Virus record (IMG/VR): IMGVR_UViG_3300008110_000066
Coordinates: 1 to 57,639 of that record
Reading direction: 5' to 3' (one strand)
DNA from: a virus
DNA length: 57,639 nucleotides
The notes under the pieces are model-generated. The model did not search any database and was not told where the DNA came from. It saw nothing but the letters and a program-made list of their open reading frames with translations. The position numbers and the translations under genes were made by a program. Of this stretch, positions 44,652-53,337 are shown one piece after another (the stretch's first letter is position 1; every line of letters starts with the position of its first letter).

Positions 44652-45412
44652 TGGAAGACGTTTTGACAAAATTAAAAGATAATTTGGGATCAAGTTTGGC
44701 CGATGTACCAGAGGCAAAATTCCAAATGATGAAACAATTAAATAGGGCTAAAGAGATGATGGAAAACAAAAAAACACCTGAGTATTTAGAGTTTCTGAAT
44801 AATCAAGACGATATTATTGAAATTTACAAACTTATCAAAAATAAAAAATTATCTGCTAATCAAATTAGAAGTAAAATAAAAAATTATCTTAAAGATCCTG
44901 AGGAACTTAAAACTTTTCTTAAAGCCATTATAAATACAAAGTCTACAAAAAAAGAAGAAAATACCGAAGCAACTAGCTCAGGTGCTGCAGGAGGATACTC
45001 AATGCCTCTTTTTTCAACAACCAAAGGGGATATTGTAAAAACAGTAAGAGAACAACTTGAAGTTGAAGGTGGTGAAGAATCAGAAGGAAAAGTAAAAAAG
45101 ACTGAAACCAAAGAAGCAACTTCTGTTTCATCTTCAGGCCAATATAACCAACCTTCAATTTGGGCAAAATCTATGAGTAAAAAAGATTTTAGAGGTTATT
45201 CAAAAGCACAAATTCCTGGGGGTAAATTTGTACAAGTTAAGAAAAAATGTAAAAAATTTCCTTATTGTAATCAAGGCGATATGAAAGCTCTTAAAATATT
45301 TGAGAATGAATCTGTACAAAGTGCGATCGAAAGTGTCTCGAGTGTGTACGGGATTGATAAAAGTTATATTTCAGAAATTGTCTTCCAACAAATTAGAAAA
45401 AGACAACAATGA
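44651..45412 (+). CDS. unknown protein with conserved basic C-terminus
   Basis: This 253-residue protein has a helical N-terminal domain, a Ser/Gly-rich linker around residues 105-125 (TEATSSGAAGGYSMP) and an acidic/basic middle. The C-terminus is a compact basic segment with two Cys (KKKCKKFPYCNQGD) and a final helix. It may be a nucleic-acid or portal-associated protein, but there is nothing diagnostic. Confidence 0.5.
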   Translation: MEDVLTKLKDNLGSSLADVPEAKFQMMKQLNRAKEMMENKKTPEYLEFLNNQDDIIEIYKLIKNKKLSANQIRSKIKNYLKDPEELKTFLKAIINTKSTKKEENTEATSSGAAGGYSMPLFSTTKGDIVKTVREQLEVEGGEESEGKVKKTETKEATSVSSSGQYNQPSIWAKSMSKKDFRGYSKAQIPGGKFVQVKKKCKKFPYCNQGDMKALKIFENESVQSAIESVSSVYGIDKSYISEIVFQQIRKRQQ

Positions 45413-45415
45413 TGA

Positions 45416-45423
45416 TATTTATA
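45416..45423 (+). promoter_or_regulatory. TATTTATA box before the gene at 45437
   Basis: TATTTATA lies 13 nt before the ATG at 45437. It is a member of the recurring box. Confidence 0.45.
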
Positions 45424-45436
45424 AAAAAACTTGAAG

Positions 45437-46909
45437 ATGAATACAAAACAATATATTGAATCTAGATTTCAAAAAATACTTATGGAAAACCTTAATGAAA
45501 AGGCTGACGCAATTCTTAATCGTTTAAATTACGATGAAGAAGCACCATTCAATCCTGCTGGAGAAGAATTTGACTATGTCCAAGAAGGTATGAAAGAAAC
45601 TTGTGAACAATGTGGTGGTATGATGATGGAAGGTGAATGTTCCGAATGCGGCTACCAAAGCGAAGGTGAAATTATGGAACTTGGAGGAATGGATGACGGA
45701 CACCCAAGATTTGGAAAAATGAAATTCAAAAGCCCAATGTCTATAGAGGATATTGAAGATCTACTTAGAAATTACGAAAGTGATGACGAAGATGAAGATG
45801 AAATTGATATTGATGACTTAGAATATGGTGATGACGAAGATGAAGAAGAAGAAGAAAATGATTTAGATACAGAGTGGGAAGAAGTTGATGAGAGCGAGTG
45901 TAATGAATGTGGGGGAATGACCGAATCAAAAAAATTATCACAAAAACAAAAATATATTGCTAAACAAGCAAAACCATATAACAAAATAGGGTCTAACGAT
46001 TTTAAAAAATTAAGATCAATGAAGGAAGAAGATAGTTTATATGAGGTTGAGTTTGAAAAAGATATTGATGAATCAGAAACTCAAGAAGGTAACGCTTTTA
46101 CAGGGGCTTTAGCAAACGCTAAGAAAAAAGGAAGAGATTCTTTTGAAGTTGAAGGTAAAAAATATAAAGTTACCGAATCAATAATTTTCACCGAAAATGA
46201 AATTTTATCAATTATTGAAGAAATGGTAAACGAGGAGAAAAAATTTAGTATGGGGGAACCTAAAGGATATAAAGAATATGAAAAGGCTCATAAGGCAGAT
46301 AAAAAAGAAAACGAAGATTATTTGAAAATGGTTGCCAAAAAAATGACGGATTATTTAAAAGGGGCATCAGACAAAGGATCGAAATATGAAATGAAAGAGA
46401 TTAAAAAATTTCCAACTGAAAATGGAGGGTTAGAAAAAGGTAATAGAAAAAAATACACACCATCAGATGCTGTTGATGAATATATTGACGCTTTTTCATA
46501 TCCTGGACAAACGAATTTAGTTTTTGATGAAATCAAACCAAATGATGATAGAATTGAAAAATATCTCAAAGGTCATTCTACCACAGGAAATGCACAAGTT
46601 GATAAAGACGGCAACCCATTAGGAAACGTAATTCCTAGTGACGTAGGTGATAAATTCTTTAAAAACTATCAGGACAATCTTTACGGTCAAGAACAACAAC
46701 AAGCGTCATATAAAAGACAAACACAACCTGTAGACCAAGCTGGAGAACACACAGAAAGTGGATCTTTGAAATCTAAAAAGAGTAAAAAAACAGCACAAAG
46801 TGTTTTAAATAAAGTTGAAGAGTCTCAAAATGAAAAAAAAGTTATCAAATTAACCGAAGAATTTGTGAGAATGCAAAACTTAATGAACTACACCAAAAAA
46901 ACTCAATAA
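45437..46909 (+). CDS. acidic protein with zinc-ribbon pairs and N-terminal LxE site
   Basis: The ATG at 45437 is preferred to the TTG six bases upstream. The 490-residue protein opens MNTKQYIESRFQKILMEN, with an LxE site ending at residue 17. It has a CEQCGG...CSECGYQ zinc-ribbon pair at ~residues 38-55 and another ECNECGG near 155. In between is a very acidic stretch (Asp/Glu over ~40 residues) that could mimic DNA. A later segment (GNAFTGALANAKKKGRDSFEVEGKKYKVTE) is a compact module. It may be an internal head or scaffold-type protein. Confidence 0.6.
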   Translation: MNTKQYIESRFQKILMENLNEKADAILNRLNYDEEAPFNPAGEEFDYVQEGMKETCEQCGGMMMEGECSECGYQSEGEIMELGGMDDGHPRFGKMKFKSPMSIEDIEDLLRNYESDDEDEDEIDIDDLEYGDDEDEEEEENDLDTEWEEVDESECNECGGMTESKKLSQKQKYIAKQAKPYNKIGSNDFKKLRSMKEEDSLYEVEFEKDIDESETQEGNAFTGALANAKKKGRDSFEVEGKKYKVTESIIFTENEILSIIEEMVNEEKKFSMGEPKGYKEYEKAHKADKKENEDYLKMVAKKMTDYLKGASDKGSKYEMKEIKKFPTENGGLEKGNRKKYTPSDAVDEYIDAFSYPGQTNLVFDEIKPNDDRIEKYLKGHSTTGNAQVDKDGNPLGNVIPSDVGDKFFKNYQDNLYGQEQQQASYKRQTQPVDQAGEHTESGSLKSKKSKKTAQSVLNKVEESQNEKKVIKLTEEFVRMQNLMNYTKKTQ

Positions 46910-46956
46910 TTTACATTATTCTGTTCTCTCTTATAATTTTTTCATAGGTTTTTACT

Positions 46957-47424
46957 ATGGATAATTTTTTGAACTATATTACAAAAAATCTTGACCCTGA
47001 ACAAGTTGACATCTGGTTCAGGGTTAATAATATAATACCAGAAAAAATGGAATTGTATTATGATCTGTCTTATAGTTTATATTTGTTAATCAAAACAACT
47101 TATTTGGGTGATAACGATGTATCTAACGAAACAAAAGTTGAAATGAATGAAGTTGATAACAAAAAACATTTTGATTGGTGTTGGAATAAAACATTGGATA
47201 ATTTTGATAAAGAAAATATCACCTTCCAAAGAGAAGGTGACCACTACGAATATTTTTTTTCTCTATTTAACGAAATATATTATAACCAACCAAAAGAGAT
47301 ATTCAGAGAGTCAATCGACGTTTTTTTTAATGATCTATTCAATAGAGAAAAACCTTTTACACAAGTAGACTTAGATTTAATTTTCAATATATACAAGACA
47401 TTAGACAAAAATCTTACCATATAA
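46957..47424 (+). CDS. unknown protein
   Basis: This 155-residue, mostly helical protein (MDNFLNYITKNLDPEQVDIWFRV...) is rich in Phe, Tyr and Asp, with no motif that I recognise. It lies alone in a short gap after the acidic protein. Function is unknown. Confidence 0.5.
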   Translation: MDNFLNYITKNLDPEQVDIWFRVNNIIPEKMELYYDLSYSLYLLIKTTYLGDNDVSNETKVEMNEVDNKKHFDWCWNKTLDNFDKENITFQREGDHYEYFFSLFNEIYYNQPKEIFRESIDVFFNDLFNREKPFTQVDLDLIFNIYKTLDKNLTI

Positions 47425-47449
47425 CATTTACAAAAAATGGGTAAATTAC

Positions 47450-47457
47450 TATTTTTG
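47450..47457 (+). promoter_or_regulatory. candidate TAnnTTTG box before the histone-like gene
   Basis: TATTTTTG matches TAnnTTTG, 31 nt before the ATG at 47489. No TTG lies at the usual distance upstream, so only half of the promoter is visible. Confidence 0.3.
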
Positions 47458-47488
47458 ACTAAATAAACACTAATTTTACACATAACAC

Positions 47489-47659
47489 ATGGAAACTTTA
47501 GAAAAAATTAAAGAACTCACTGAACAGTTGAGTGTTGATGTCAACAAATTTTATGGTGGAAACAAAAGCGCTGGTACGAGAGCAAGAAAAACATCACAAG
47601 ATCTAAAAACGTTGATTCAACAATTAAGAGGAGAGATTCTCGAAGAAAGAAAAAAATAA
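47489..47659 (+). CDS. histone H1-like DNA-binding protein (Hc1 type)
   Basis: This 56-residue protein (METLEKIKELTEQLSVDVNKF, then NKSAGTRARKTSQDLKTLIQQLR) has the length and layout of the Bacteroidetes histone H1-like proteins. An acidic helix is followed by the basic GTRARK-type segment and a second helix. Such proteins compact DNA. The gene is a short frame in a gap, with an ATG well placed after a TAnnTTTG-like box. The ~6-nt gap to the next gene suggests an operon. The phage may use it to organise its own or the host's DNA. Confidence 0.75.
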   Translation: METLEKIKELTEQLSVDVNKFYGGNKSAGTRARKTSQDLKTLIQQLRGEILEERKK

Positions 47660-47665
47660 GAAATT

Positions 47666-47869
47666 ATGGAGAAATTGGATATTTTGTTCCTTTATATTTT
47701 TGTTTTATCCTGCATTTACATTGTAAGTCAGGTTATCAAAATAATAACTAATATATTGAGTGAACAACCAAAGTACATGGTATATAACCTTAAGGAGAAA
47801 GTATCCAATTACCTCTTCATTTCCTATTTTATAACTTATATCATTACAAATTTTATTCAAAATGTATAA
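47666..47869 (+). CDS. small two-span membrane protein
   Basis: This 67-residue protein has two hydrophobic segments (residues ~5-28 and ~48-65) with a short charged loop. It lies 6 nt after the histone-like gene and overlaps the next gene by 8 nt. A membrane-located accessory role is likely; it is unnamed. Confidence 0.5.
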   Translation: MEKLDILFLYIFVLSCIYIVSQVIKIITNILSEQPKYMVYNLKEKVSNYLFISYFITYIITNFIQNV

Positions 47870-48290
47870 AGAATTAAAAGACATATTTCAGTTTTTAATG
47901 TCTGTCAGAAAATTAAAAACATATCTAACGATAGATGTTGAATTTCCTGACCACTGGAAAATACCAAAAAAGTATGTCCAAGAAGATAAAGTAGTTGAAA
48001 ACGAAAGAGTAAATGAAGGTTTGAGGTTTTTCTCATTTGTTTGTGAATTCAACGAACATAGCCTTGCAACAACTGTAGACAGTATAAAAAAAATAATTTC
48101 TTTCAATAAAGAAATTGAAATGAAAGAAAAGTTGTTAAAACAAAAAATTGACGAACTGAAGAAAATATTTCAAAGCGAAAAATTAGAAAGTCTTCAGAGT
48201 TTAAAATTTGATTTAATAGAAGAAAAACTTGGAGATGGAGAAGAAATTATCAACGCAAATAGAGAAGGAGATAGATTGGTTGAAGAATGA
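47862..48290 (+). CDS. unknown helical protein
   Basis: This 142-residue protein starts inside the end of the previous gene (8-nt overlap). The N-terminus (MYKELKDIFQFLMSVRKLKTYL) is amphipathic, followed by a coiled coil at ~70-140. No motif is recognised. It belongs to a set of four overlapping small genes. Confidence 0.45.
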   Translation: MYKELKDIFQFLMSVRKLKTYLTIDVEFPDHWKIPKKYVQEDKVVENERVNEGLRFFSFVCEFNEHSLATTVDSIKKIISFNKEIEMKEKLLKQKIDELKKIFQSEKLESLQSLKFDLIEEKLGDGEEIINANREGDRLVEE

Positions 48291-48435
48291 AGTAGAAAAA
48301 GATAAATTAGAGTTAGAAAGACAAAAAAAAGATCTAATTAACTCTATTAAAAAAATAGATAAAAACGAAATTATTCCACCAAAACAAAAATTAACTTTAT
48401 GGAAGAAAATAAAAAAAGTGTTGTTGAACCAATAG
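48235..48435 (+). CDS. small coiled-coil protein
   Basis: The ATG at 48235 (MEKKLSTQIEKEIDWLKNEV...) is used, since the codon at 48229 is TTG. The 66-residue protein is almost entirely coiled coil with a basic end (KKIKKVLLNQ). It overlaps the genes on both sides. Function is unknown. Confidence 0.4.
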   Translation: MEKKLSTQIEKEIDWLKNEVEKDKLELERQKKDLINSIKKIDKNEIIPPKQKLTLWKKIKKVLLNQ

Positions 48436-48716
48436 AAAAAATGGCGATGATAACAGATGCATTGCAAGATCTATTTCCTGAAGGTAAAATTATTTGTGTC
48501 TTAGAGTTAAAAAAAGAAGATTTTAAAAAAATACAAGGAAATTTCAGAACAATAGATCATACTCATAATAAATTTTCTATCAATATTTCAGGTGTTGATT
48601 TTGTTTTTATTGATGAGAGTGAAAATATAAGTGTTGAAGAGCCTAAAACAGAGGTGTCAAAACAAACTAAAACTAATTTTTTTAAAAAATTATTTTCTAG
48701 TTTTAAAGGTGGTTGA
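48399..48716 (+). CDS. unknown protein
   Basis: This 105-residue protein (MEENKKSVVEPIEKMAMITDALQDLFPEGKI...) has a compact α/β-looking core and a Lys/Phe-rich tail. It overlaps the preceding gene by 37 nt and the convergent minus-strand gene by 27 nt. Function is unknown. Confidence 0.45.
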   Translation: MEENKKSVVEPIEKMAMITDALQDLFPEGKIICVLELKKEDFKKIQGNFRTIDHTHNKFSINISGVDFVFIDESENISVEEPKTEVSKQTKTNFFKKLFSSFKGG

Positions 48717-49331
48717 TACCCTATAAAGAGATTGTTTACTAATACCTTTTTGAGACAACAGTTCATAAAGGTATTTTTTTTGCTCTTTTGACGTTTCTGA
48801 AACAATGATACAATCGATTCTATTTTGATTCATCATAAAATCAGATAAAGTATCCAAAAACCTTTTTGATTCCATTTCATTTTTCAGTGAAAATAATTTT
48901 ATATCATCATCGTTTTGAAGTGCAATTTTATTGTTGAGTCTTGAAATAAGTTTTATGTTGTTTTTTGGTAAAAACCCTTTTATGAAAGATTCGAATGTAA
49001 TTTTATTTTTCTTATCAATTGAATAAATTTTTTCAGGTAAGTTATATTTTGTGAGTTTAATAATTTTATAATCAGGATCATCCAAATTTATTTTTACTTG
49101 TCTGCCCATTTTATCCTTAATAAATAAATTATCAAAGTCGGTATTGTCTTTCTTAAGAAGACCTAATTCATAGTCTACCACCAAAGCATTTTCAACCAAG
49201 ACTTCAAAACTAACAGAATTACTTTTTGATATTAAATCATTGTAAAATTTAACTGCTCGTTCATATGTCTTGAATTTGTTGATTATTTTTTTTCTTTCTT
49301 TATTTTTAAAAAGAACAATTAAGTAATTCAT
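48690..49331 (-). CDS. unknown minus-strand protein
   Basis: This 213-residue protein (MNYLIVLFKNKERKKIINKFKTYERAVKFYNDLI...) is encoded on the minus strand, convergent with the previous gene and divergent from dnaJ. A TATTTATA box precedes it on its own strand. It begins with an α/β segment and is Lys/Asn-rich throughout. No motif is recognised. Confidence 0.5.
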   Translation of the reverse strand: MNYLIVLFKNKERKKIINKFKTYERAVKFYNDLISKSNSVSFEVLVENALVVDYELGLLKKDNTDFDNLFIKDKMGRQVKINLDDPDYKIIKLTKYNLPEKIYSIDKKNKITFESFIKGFLPKNNIKLISRLNNKIALQNDDDIKLFSLKNEMESKRFLDTLSDFMMNQNRIDCIIVSETSKEQKKYLYELLSQKGISKQSLYRVSTTFKTRK

Positions 49332-49340
49332 AAAATAAAA

Positions 49341-49348
49341 TATAAATA
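49341..49348 (-). promoter_or_regulatory. TATTTATA box in the divergent region (minus reading)
   Basis: On the minus strand TATTTATA lies 9 nt before the ATG at 49331. Read on the plus strand the same bases are TATAAATA, 13 nt before the dnaJ ATG, so it could serve either direction. Confidence 0.4.
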
Positions 49349-49361
49349 AACTAATTTATAA

Positions 49362-50282
49362 ATGAATATTGATAATTTATATGAAGTTTTGGGTGTAACT
49401 GAAAATGCATCACAAGACGATATAAAAAGGGCTTATAGAAAATTAGCGAAAGAAAATCATCCAGATACTGGTGGTAATGAAGAAACATTTAAAAAAATAT
49501 CAATTGCTTATGATACTTTGAGCGATGAGGGTAAAAGAAAAGAATATGACATTAAGAGAAAAAATCCTTTTTCAGGTGGTAATGTTGATGATATATTTGG
49601 TAGTATGTTTAGGAACTCAAATAGAACACAACAAAGAACGGTACATACCACAAACATAACCGCAAATGTTGGTGTTTTGGAATCTTATAGAGCTTCAAGA
49701 CACAACCTTTCCTACCGTAGAAATATTGCTTGTGAACCTTGTAATGGAAGTGGTGGTGAAAAAAAAGTTTGTCCTACTTGTGGTGGGACTGGAAACATAG
49801 TACAGCAGTTTGGTGCGGGAATGTTTGTGCAACTTATTCAAACCCCTTGTGGTAATTGTAATGGTAAAGGTACATTTTTAGTAAACCCATGTTTTTTATG
49901 TAATGGTTCAGGAACCAAAGTTGAAATGAAGTCTTTAGATTTATCTTTGCCGCACGGAATAGACAATGGTCAGTTTATAAGATTGAAAGGGATGGGTGAT
50001 TTCAGAAATGGTGTTTTTGGAGATTTGGTGGTAAGAGTTGATTTGAAAACTCAGGACGGATTTAGTAAAGTTGGTAATCATTTAGTTTATGACGCCTTTA
50101 TGTCTTTAGATGAGTTGAAGAATGGTGAAATAAGAATACCACATCCAGATGGAGAATTAAATTTAAAGTTACCGAAGACAATTGATACTTCTAAATCTTT
50201 AAGAGTTAAATCAAAAGGTTTTAGATTAGATACTGTTGGTGATTTAATAGTCAATCAGTTTGTAAAATACGATAGAGATTAA
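49362..50282 (+). CDS. dnaJ: DnaJ (Hsp40) co-chaperone
   Basis: This 306-residue DnaJ has a complete J domain with the HPD motif at residues 33-35 (ENHPDTGG). A short G/F region follows, then all four zinc-finger repeats (CEPCNGSG, CPTCGGTG, CGNCNGKG, CFLCNGSG). The C-terminal substrate-binding part is shorter than in cellular DnaJ (~375 residues). It recruits host DnaK; phages use this for virion assembly or for early host takeover. The gene converges with a minus-strand gene that overlaps its stop codon by four bases. Confidence 0.9.
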   Translation: MNIDNLYEVLGVTENASQDDIKRAYRKLAKENHPDTGGNEETFKKISIAYDTLSDEGKRKEYDIKRKNPFSGGNVDDIFGSMFRNSNRTQQRTVHTTNITANVGVLESYRASRHNLSYRRNIACEPCNGSGGEKKVCPTCGGTGNIVQQFGAGMFVQLIQTPCGNCNGKGTFLVNPCFLCNGSGTKVEMKSLDLSLPHGIDNGQFIRLKGMGDFRNGVFGDLVVRVDLKTQDGFSKVGNHLVYDAFMSLDELKNGEIRIPHPDGELNLKLPKTIDTSKSLRVKSKGFRLDTVGDLIVNQFVKYDRD

Positions 50283-50440
50283 AATAACGATATAATGTCC
50301 TTAATAAAGGATATTATTCCGTAAATACCAAAAAAGAAAAATACTCCACCACCAATTAAAACAAATCTTTGAGTGTTTTGTACTTGTTTACTATCTTCAC
50401 AAGTTCTACATTTTACTTCTGTTGCTTTTTTTTCTTCCAT
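50279..50440 (-). CDS. small membrane protein with CxxC motif
   Basis: A 53-residue frame on the minus strand (MEEKKATEVKCRTCEDSKQVQ...) has a CxxC pair and one membrane segment (FVLIGGGVFFFFGIYGIISF). It lies 8 nt downstream of the minus-strand gene at 50449-50955 and its stop overlaps the dnaJ stop. The zinc or redox role of the CxxC is unknown. Confidence 0.6.
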   Translation of the reverse strand: MEEKKATEVKCRTCEDSKQVQNTQRFVLIGGGVFFFFGIYGIISFIKDIISLF

Positions 50441-50448
50441 AAATTAAA

Positions 50449-50955
50449 TTATAATACAATGGTTTTAATATGAAAATAGTTTTCTAACATTACTTTTTTT
50501 TGTTGGGGTTTGTTTTTGTTGAAAAATCTTAGATAATTACCATCGAATGAATAAGTACTTGTTGGAATTACGTAAACCCTGTCAGTAGTTTTTTCAATTA
50601 TAAATTCTAAATAATCAAAAACTTCTTCATCTTCATTATCTTCATCTCTAAAAACAAACTTCAATCTATCACCCAAAGAATAATCCGAGAATGATCTAAT
50701 AATTTTCGGATATTTTAATTCTATAACTTGTGATAAAATGTCGTTAGGAACTGCAACTCTTTCGTGTGTTGAAGTATCAGAGTCAATAGAATCTAAAATT
50801 GCTTGTCTTATGAAATCAAAATCTTTGTTACCTTTTCTATGAATTGATTGATGACTTGAAGCGTAGAATGAATTACCTCTTGGGCTCACATATAATAAAT
50901 CCTCTTTATCGGATTGCTCAACTATAATTGACCTTAGAATTTGAAACATTTTCAT
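50449..50955 (-). CDS. unknown minus-strand protein
   Basis: The ATG at 50955 (MKMFQILRSIIVEQS) is chosen because a TATTTATG box lies five bases upstream; a longer frame starting at 51075 overlaps the methylase gene. The 168-residue protein begins with a helix ending in an (L/I)-x-E site (IVE, residue 13) and has an α/β body with an acidic loop (DEDNEDEEVFDY). It heads a two-gene minus-strand operon. Function is unknown. Confidence 0.55.
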   Translation of the reverse strand: MKMFQILRSIIVEQSDKEDLLYVSPRGNSFYASSHQSIHRKGNKDFDFIRQAILDSIDSDTSTHERVAVPNDILSQVIELKYPKIIRSFSDYSLGDRLKFVFRDEDNEDEEVFDYLEFIIEKTTDRVYVIPTSTYSFDGNYLRFFNKNKPQQKKVMLENYFHIKTIVL

Positions 50956-50960
50956 ACTAT

Positions 50961-50968
50961 CATAAATA
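50961..50968 (-). promoter_or_regulatory. minus-strand TATTTATG box
   Basis: On the minus strand TATTTATG ends five bases before the ATG at 50955. It is a member of the recurring box. Confidence 0.5.
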
Positions 50969-51023
50969 GTTGAAAAATAAAAATACAATTGATTATTTGT
51001 TTTGTTTTTACTATCTTCATTAC

Positions 51024-51863
51024 ATGTTAAGTTATATTGGTGGAAAAAGTAAAATTGGTAAATGGATTGTTCCATTCTACGATAAAAATATGGAGGTCTA
51101 TGTAGAAACTTTCGGCGGAATGTTTTGGTGTTTTTTTAATATGGACCTAAAACAGTTCCCAAACCTTAAAAAAGTTGTTTATAATGACTTTAACCCGCTG
51201 AACTACAACCTCTTTAAATGTGTTCAAAACCCAACTGAACTATTGAAGGCGATTAACGCAATTGATTGTCAAAAGTTGGGTGAGGAACCAACTCCACCAA
51301 TCTATAAAGAACAATTTGTAAGGTTTCAGGCTGAAATTTTTAATCAAGGTTTCAGCGTAGAACCTGGTGATTATGAGGTCGCAGCTAAATACGTTTACGT
51401 TTTAACACAAGTTTTTAGTGGGTCAAAACCTGAAACATCCGGATTCATTGATCTTAAAGGTAAGTATAAATCAAAATATCTTACATTCAGAGATAAGTTA
51501 TCAAAACCTGATTGGATTGAACACTTTCTTAAGATTACAGAAGTAGAGAACATGGACTTTGCGGCTGTGATAGAAAAATATGACTCACCAACCACTTATA
51601 TCTATTTGGACCCACCTTATTGGAAAACTGAAAACTATTACTCCAACCACGACTTTGATCGACAAGATCATGAGCGTTTAGCTAATGTTCTACACGAAGT
51701 CCAAGGTAAGTTTTCTCTATCCTATTATGACTTTGAATTACTACATGAATGGTTCCCCGAAGACCAATATACTTGGGTTAAAAAAGAGTTTGCGAAAGCC
51801 GCTTCAGCCAAGAAAGGAGAAAAACAAAATATGGGTGAGGAATTATTGATTATGAATTACTAA
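51024..51863 (+). CDS. DNA adenine methylase (Dam / D12 class)
   Basis: The ATG at 51024 begins MLSYIGGKSKIGKWIVPFY, the N-terminal SAM-binding motif of D12-class N6-adenine methyltransferases. The protein (279 residues) has the catalytic DPPY motif (YLDPPYW, near residue 196). The segment VETFGGMFWCFFNMD and the following Asn-Asp strand (YNDFNPLNYNLF) match the family. It may protect phage DNA from host restriction. No cognate nuclease is adjacent. Confidence 0.85.
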   Translation: MLSYIGGKSKIGKWIVPFYDKNMEVYVETFGGMFWCFFNMDLKQFPNLKKVVYNDFNPLNYNLFKCVQNPTELLKAINAIDCQKLGEEPTPPIYKEQFVRFQAEIFNQGFSVEPGDYEVAAKYVYVLTQVFSGSKPETSGFIDLKGKYKSKYLTFRDKLSKPDWIEHFLKITEVENMDFAAVIEKYDSPTTYIYLDPPYWKTENYYSNHDFDRQDHERLANVLHEVQGKFSLSYYDFELLHEWFPEDQYTWVKKEFAKAASAKKGEKQNMGEELLIMNY

Positions 51864-51881
51864 TTTTTTACTGTTTACAAA

Positions 51882-51889
51882 TATTTATT
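51882..51889 (+). promoter_or_regulatory. TATTTATT box before the gene at 51904
   Basis: TATTTATT lies 14 nt before the ATG. It is a member of the recurring box. Confidence 0.45.
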
Positions 51890-51903
51890 AAATAAAAAAT
51901 ATT

Positions 51904-53286
51904 ATGTCACTTAGGTTCACCAATCTATTAAGAGATCTTATTGTTGAAAGTTCAAGATTTCAAGTATTATTCGATAAGTTCGTAAAACCAAAGGAAAGAG
52001 GTCAAAGAGGTATCATGCCGTTTGAAACTCTATTCGCACTTATTGTTGCCGACCCAACTACAAAGGTACCAGAAGGAATGGATATTGATAATGTTAAACC
52101 TGAACAAATGGAGAAGGTTAAAATTGGGAAATACGCTCAATGGTTGTTAAAAAACTTTGTCGCCCCTAAATTGGAACCAAACCACCCTTTGATGGTATTA
52201 GATCCACAATCAGGTCAATATAAAGCAGCTTTAAAGGCATTCCAAGATCTTTTCATGGAAGACTTATATAAGGTTACAACAAACCTTCAAAAGTTTGAAA
52301 GATTTAAAAATAGATTACCTCAAGAATATAGAGATATCAATAAACTAACTCCTGAGACTTTATTTGATCAAGTTAAAGATTTTAGTTTAGAGAAAACTAA
52401 AGCGACTGCCGCCGAGAAAAAAGAAGCTTCAACAACATATGCTCACCCTGGTGCGGACATTGTTTATAGAGGTCAAGATTGGACAGTTGCCAAAATCTCA
52501 GACAAAGGTCCATTAGGTAAAGAAGCGGCATGTTTCTATGGTGGATCCCATAATGAAGGAAGAAGAGGAGAAACTACTTGGTGTACATCTTCACCTGGAC
52601 TTTCTTGGTTTGATCGATATATTGGTAAAGGACCATTGTATGTTGTAATTCCAAACAAACCAACATCATTCAAATCTTACGGTAAAGAAGTTGGGGATGT
52701 TTCAGGTTTACCTGCAAACAGATACCAATTCCACTTCCCCGATAATCAGTATATGGATGCGGATGACAGACCAATCAATTTGATTGAATTCTTAAACACA
52801 AATGAAGAAGGACTAAAACAATTCTTCAAACCTGAGTTCATGAAGTCATTGGCTGGTGATAAAGGAGAAAAGGTTGTTATTGATTATCCAAGTGATTCTG
52901 CATCTAAGTTTATTGCTCTTTATGGTTTTGATGAGTTCTTCGCAACTCTTCCTGAGACATTAAAAAGACTTACATTTAAAAATACATCAAGAGATAAGAT
53001 CTCACTTAATATTCCTAATGACATTGGAAGATTCAAACAACTTAATGCAATTAACTTTGTTGGATGTGTTGCGACTTTACCTGAAGCAATTTGTAGTTTA
53101 AATAACTTACAGTATCTTTCATTAGTTAATAATCCCGATCTACAAAGATTACCTGAATGTATTGGTGACATGGAAAACCTTATGGTGTTAAACCTTGGAG
53201 GATCTGATCCTAAAAAAGTTTTACCTGAATCAGTTTTCAGAAGAGCTGAAACAGACGAAGACTTTAATTTATTCACCCACTCATAA
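51904..53286 (+). CDS. leucine-rich-repeat protein with N-terminal (L/I)xE leader
   Basis: This 460-residue protein begins MSLRFTNLLRDLIVESSRF, with an IxE site ending at residue 15. The middle holds a compact α/β domain (TTWCTSSPGLSWFDRYIGKGPLYVVI) that I have seen in other phage proteins without a named function. The C-terminal ~150 residues form leucine-rich repeats (LPETLKRLTFKN, LPEAICSLNNLQYLSLVNNPDLQRLP, NLMVLNLGG). LRRs mediate protein binding; an injected effector or a capsid-internal protein is possible. A strong terminator follows. Confidence 0.6.
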   Translation: MSLRFTNLLRDLIVESSRFQVLFDKFVKPKERGQRGIMPFETLFALIVADPTTKVPEGMDIDNVKPEQMEKVKIGKYAQWLLKNFVAPKLEPNHPLMVLDPQSGQYKAALKAFQDLFMEDLYKVTTNLQKFERFKNRLPQEYRDINKLTPETLFDQVKDFSLEKTKATAAEKKEASTTYAHPGADIVYRGQDWTVAKISDKGPLGKEAACFYGGSHNEGRRGETTWCTSSPGLSWFDRYIGKGPLYVVIPNKPTSFKSYGKEVGDVSGLPANRYQFHFPDNQYMDADDRPINLIEFLNTNEEGLKQFFKPEFMKSLAGDKGEKVVIDYPSDSASKFIALYGFDEFFATLPETLKRLTFKNTSRDKISLNIPNDIGRFKQLNAINFVGCVATLPEAICSLNNLQYLSLVNNPDLQRLPECIGDMENLMVLNLGGSDPKKVLPESVFRRAETDEDFNLFTHS

Positions 53287-53305
53287 TATTTAATATAACG
53301 ACTAT

Positions 53306-53337
53306 AACCCCCTTCTTCAGGTTGGGGGTTTTTTGTT
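53306..53337 (+). terminator. rho-independent terminator
   Basis: AACCCCC (53306-53312) pairs with GGGGGTT (53324-53330) around an 11-nt loop and runs into TTTTTTG. It ends the LRR gene transcript. Confidence 0.85.

Noticed and set aside
45772-45984. Ser-rich minus-strand frame
   Set aside because: It is the complement of the Asp/Glu codon run in the plus-strand acidic protein, with no start signal of its own.
50956-51075. Extended N-terminus for the minus-strand 168-residue protein
   Set aside because: It overlaps the start of the methylase gene on the other strand, and the TATTTATG box sits just before the ATG at 50955.
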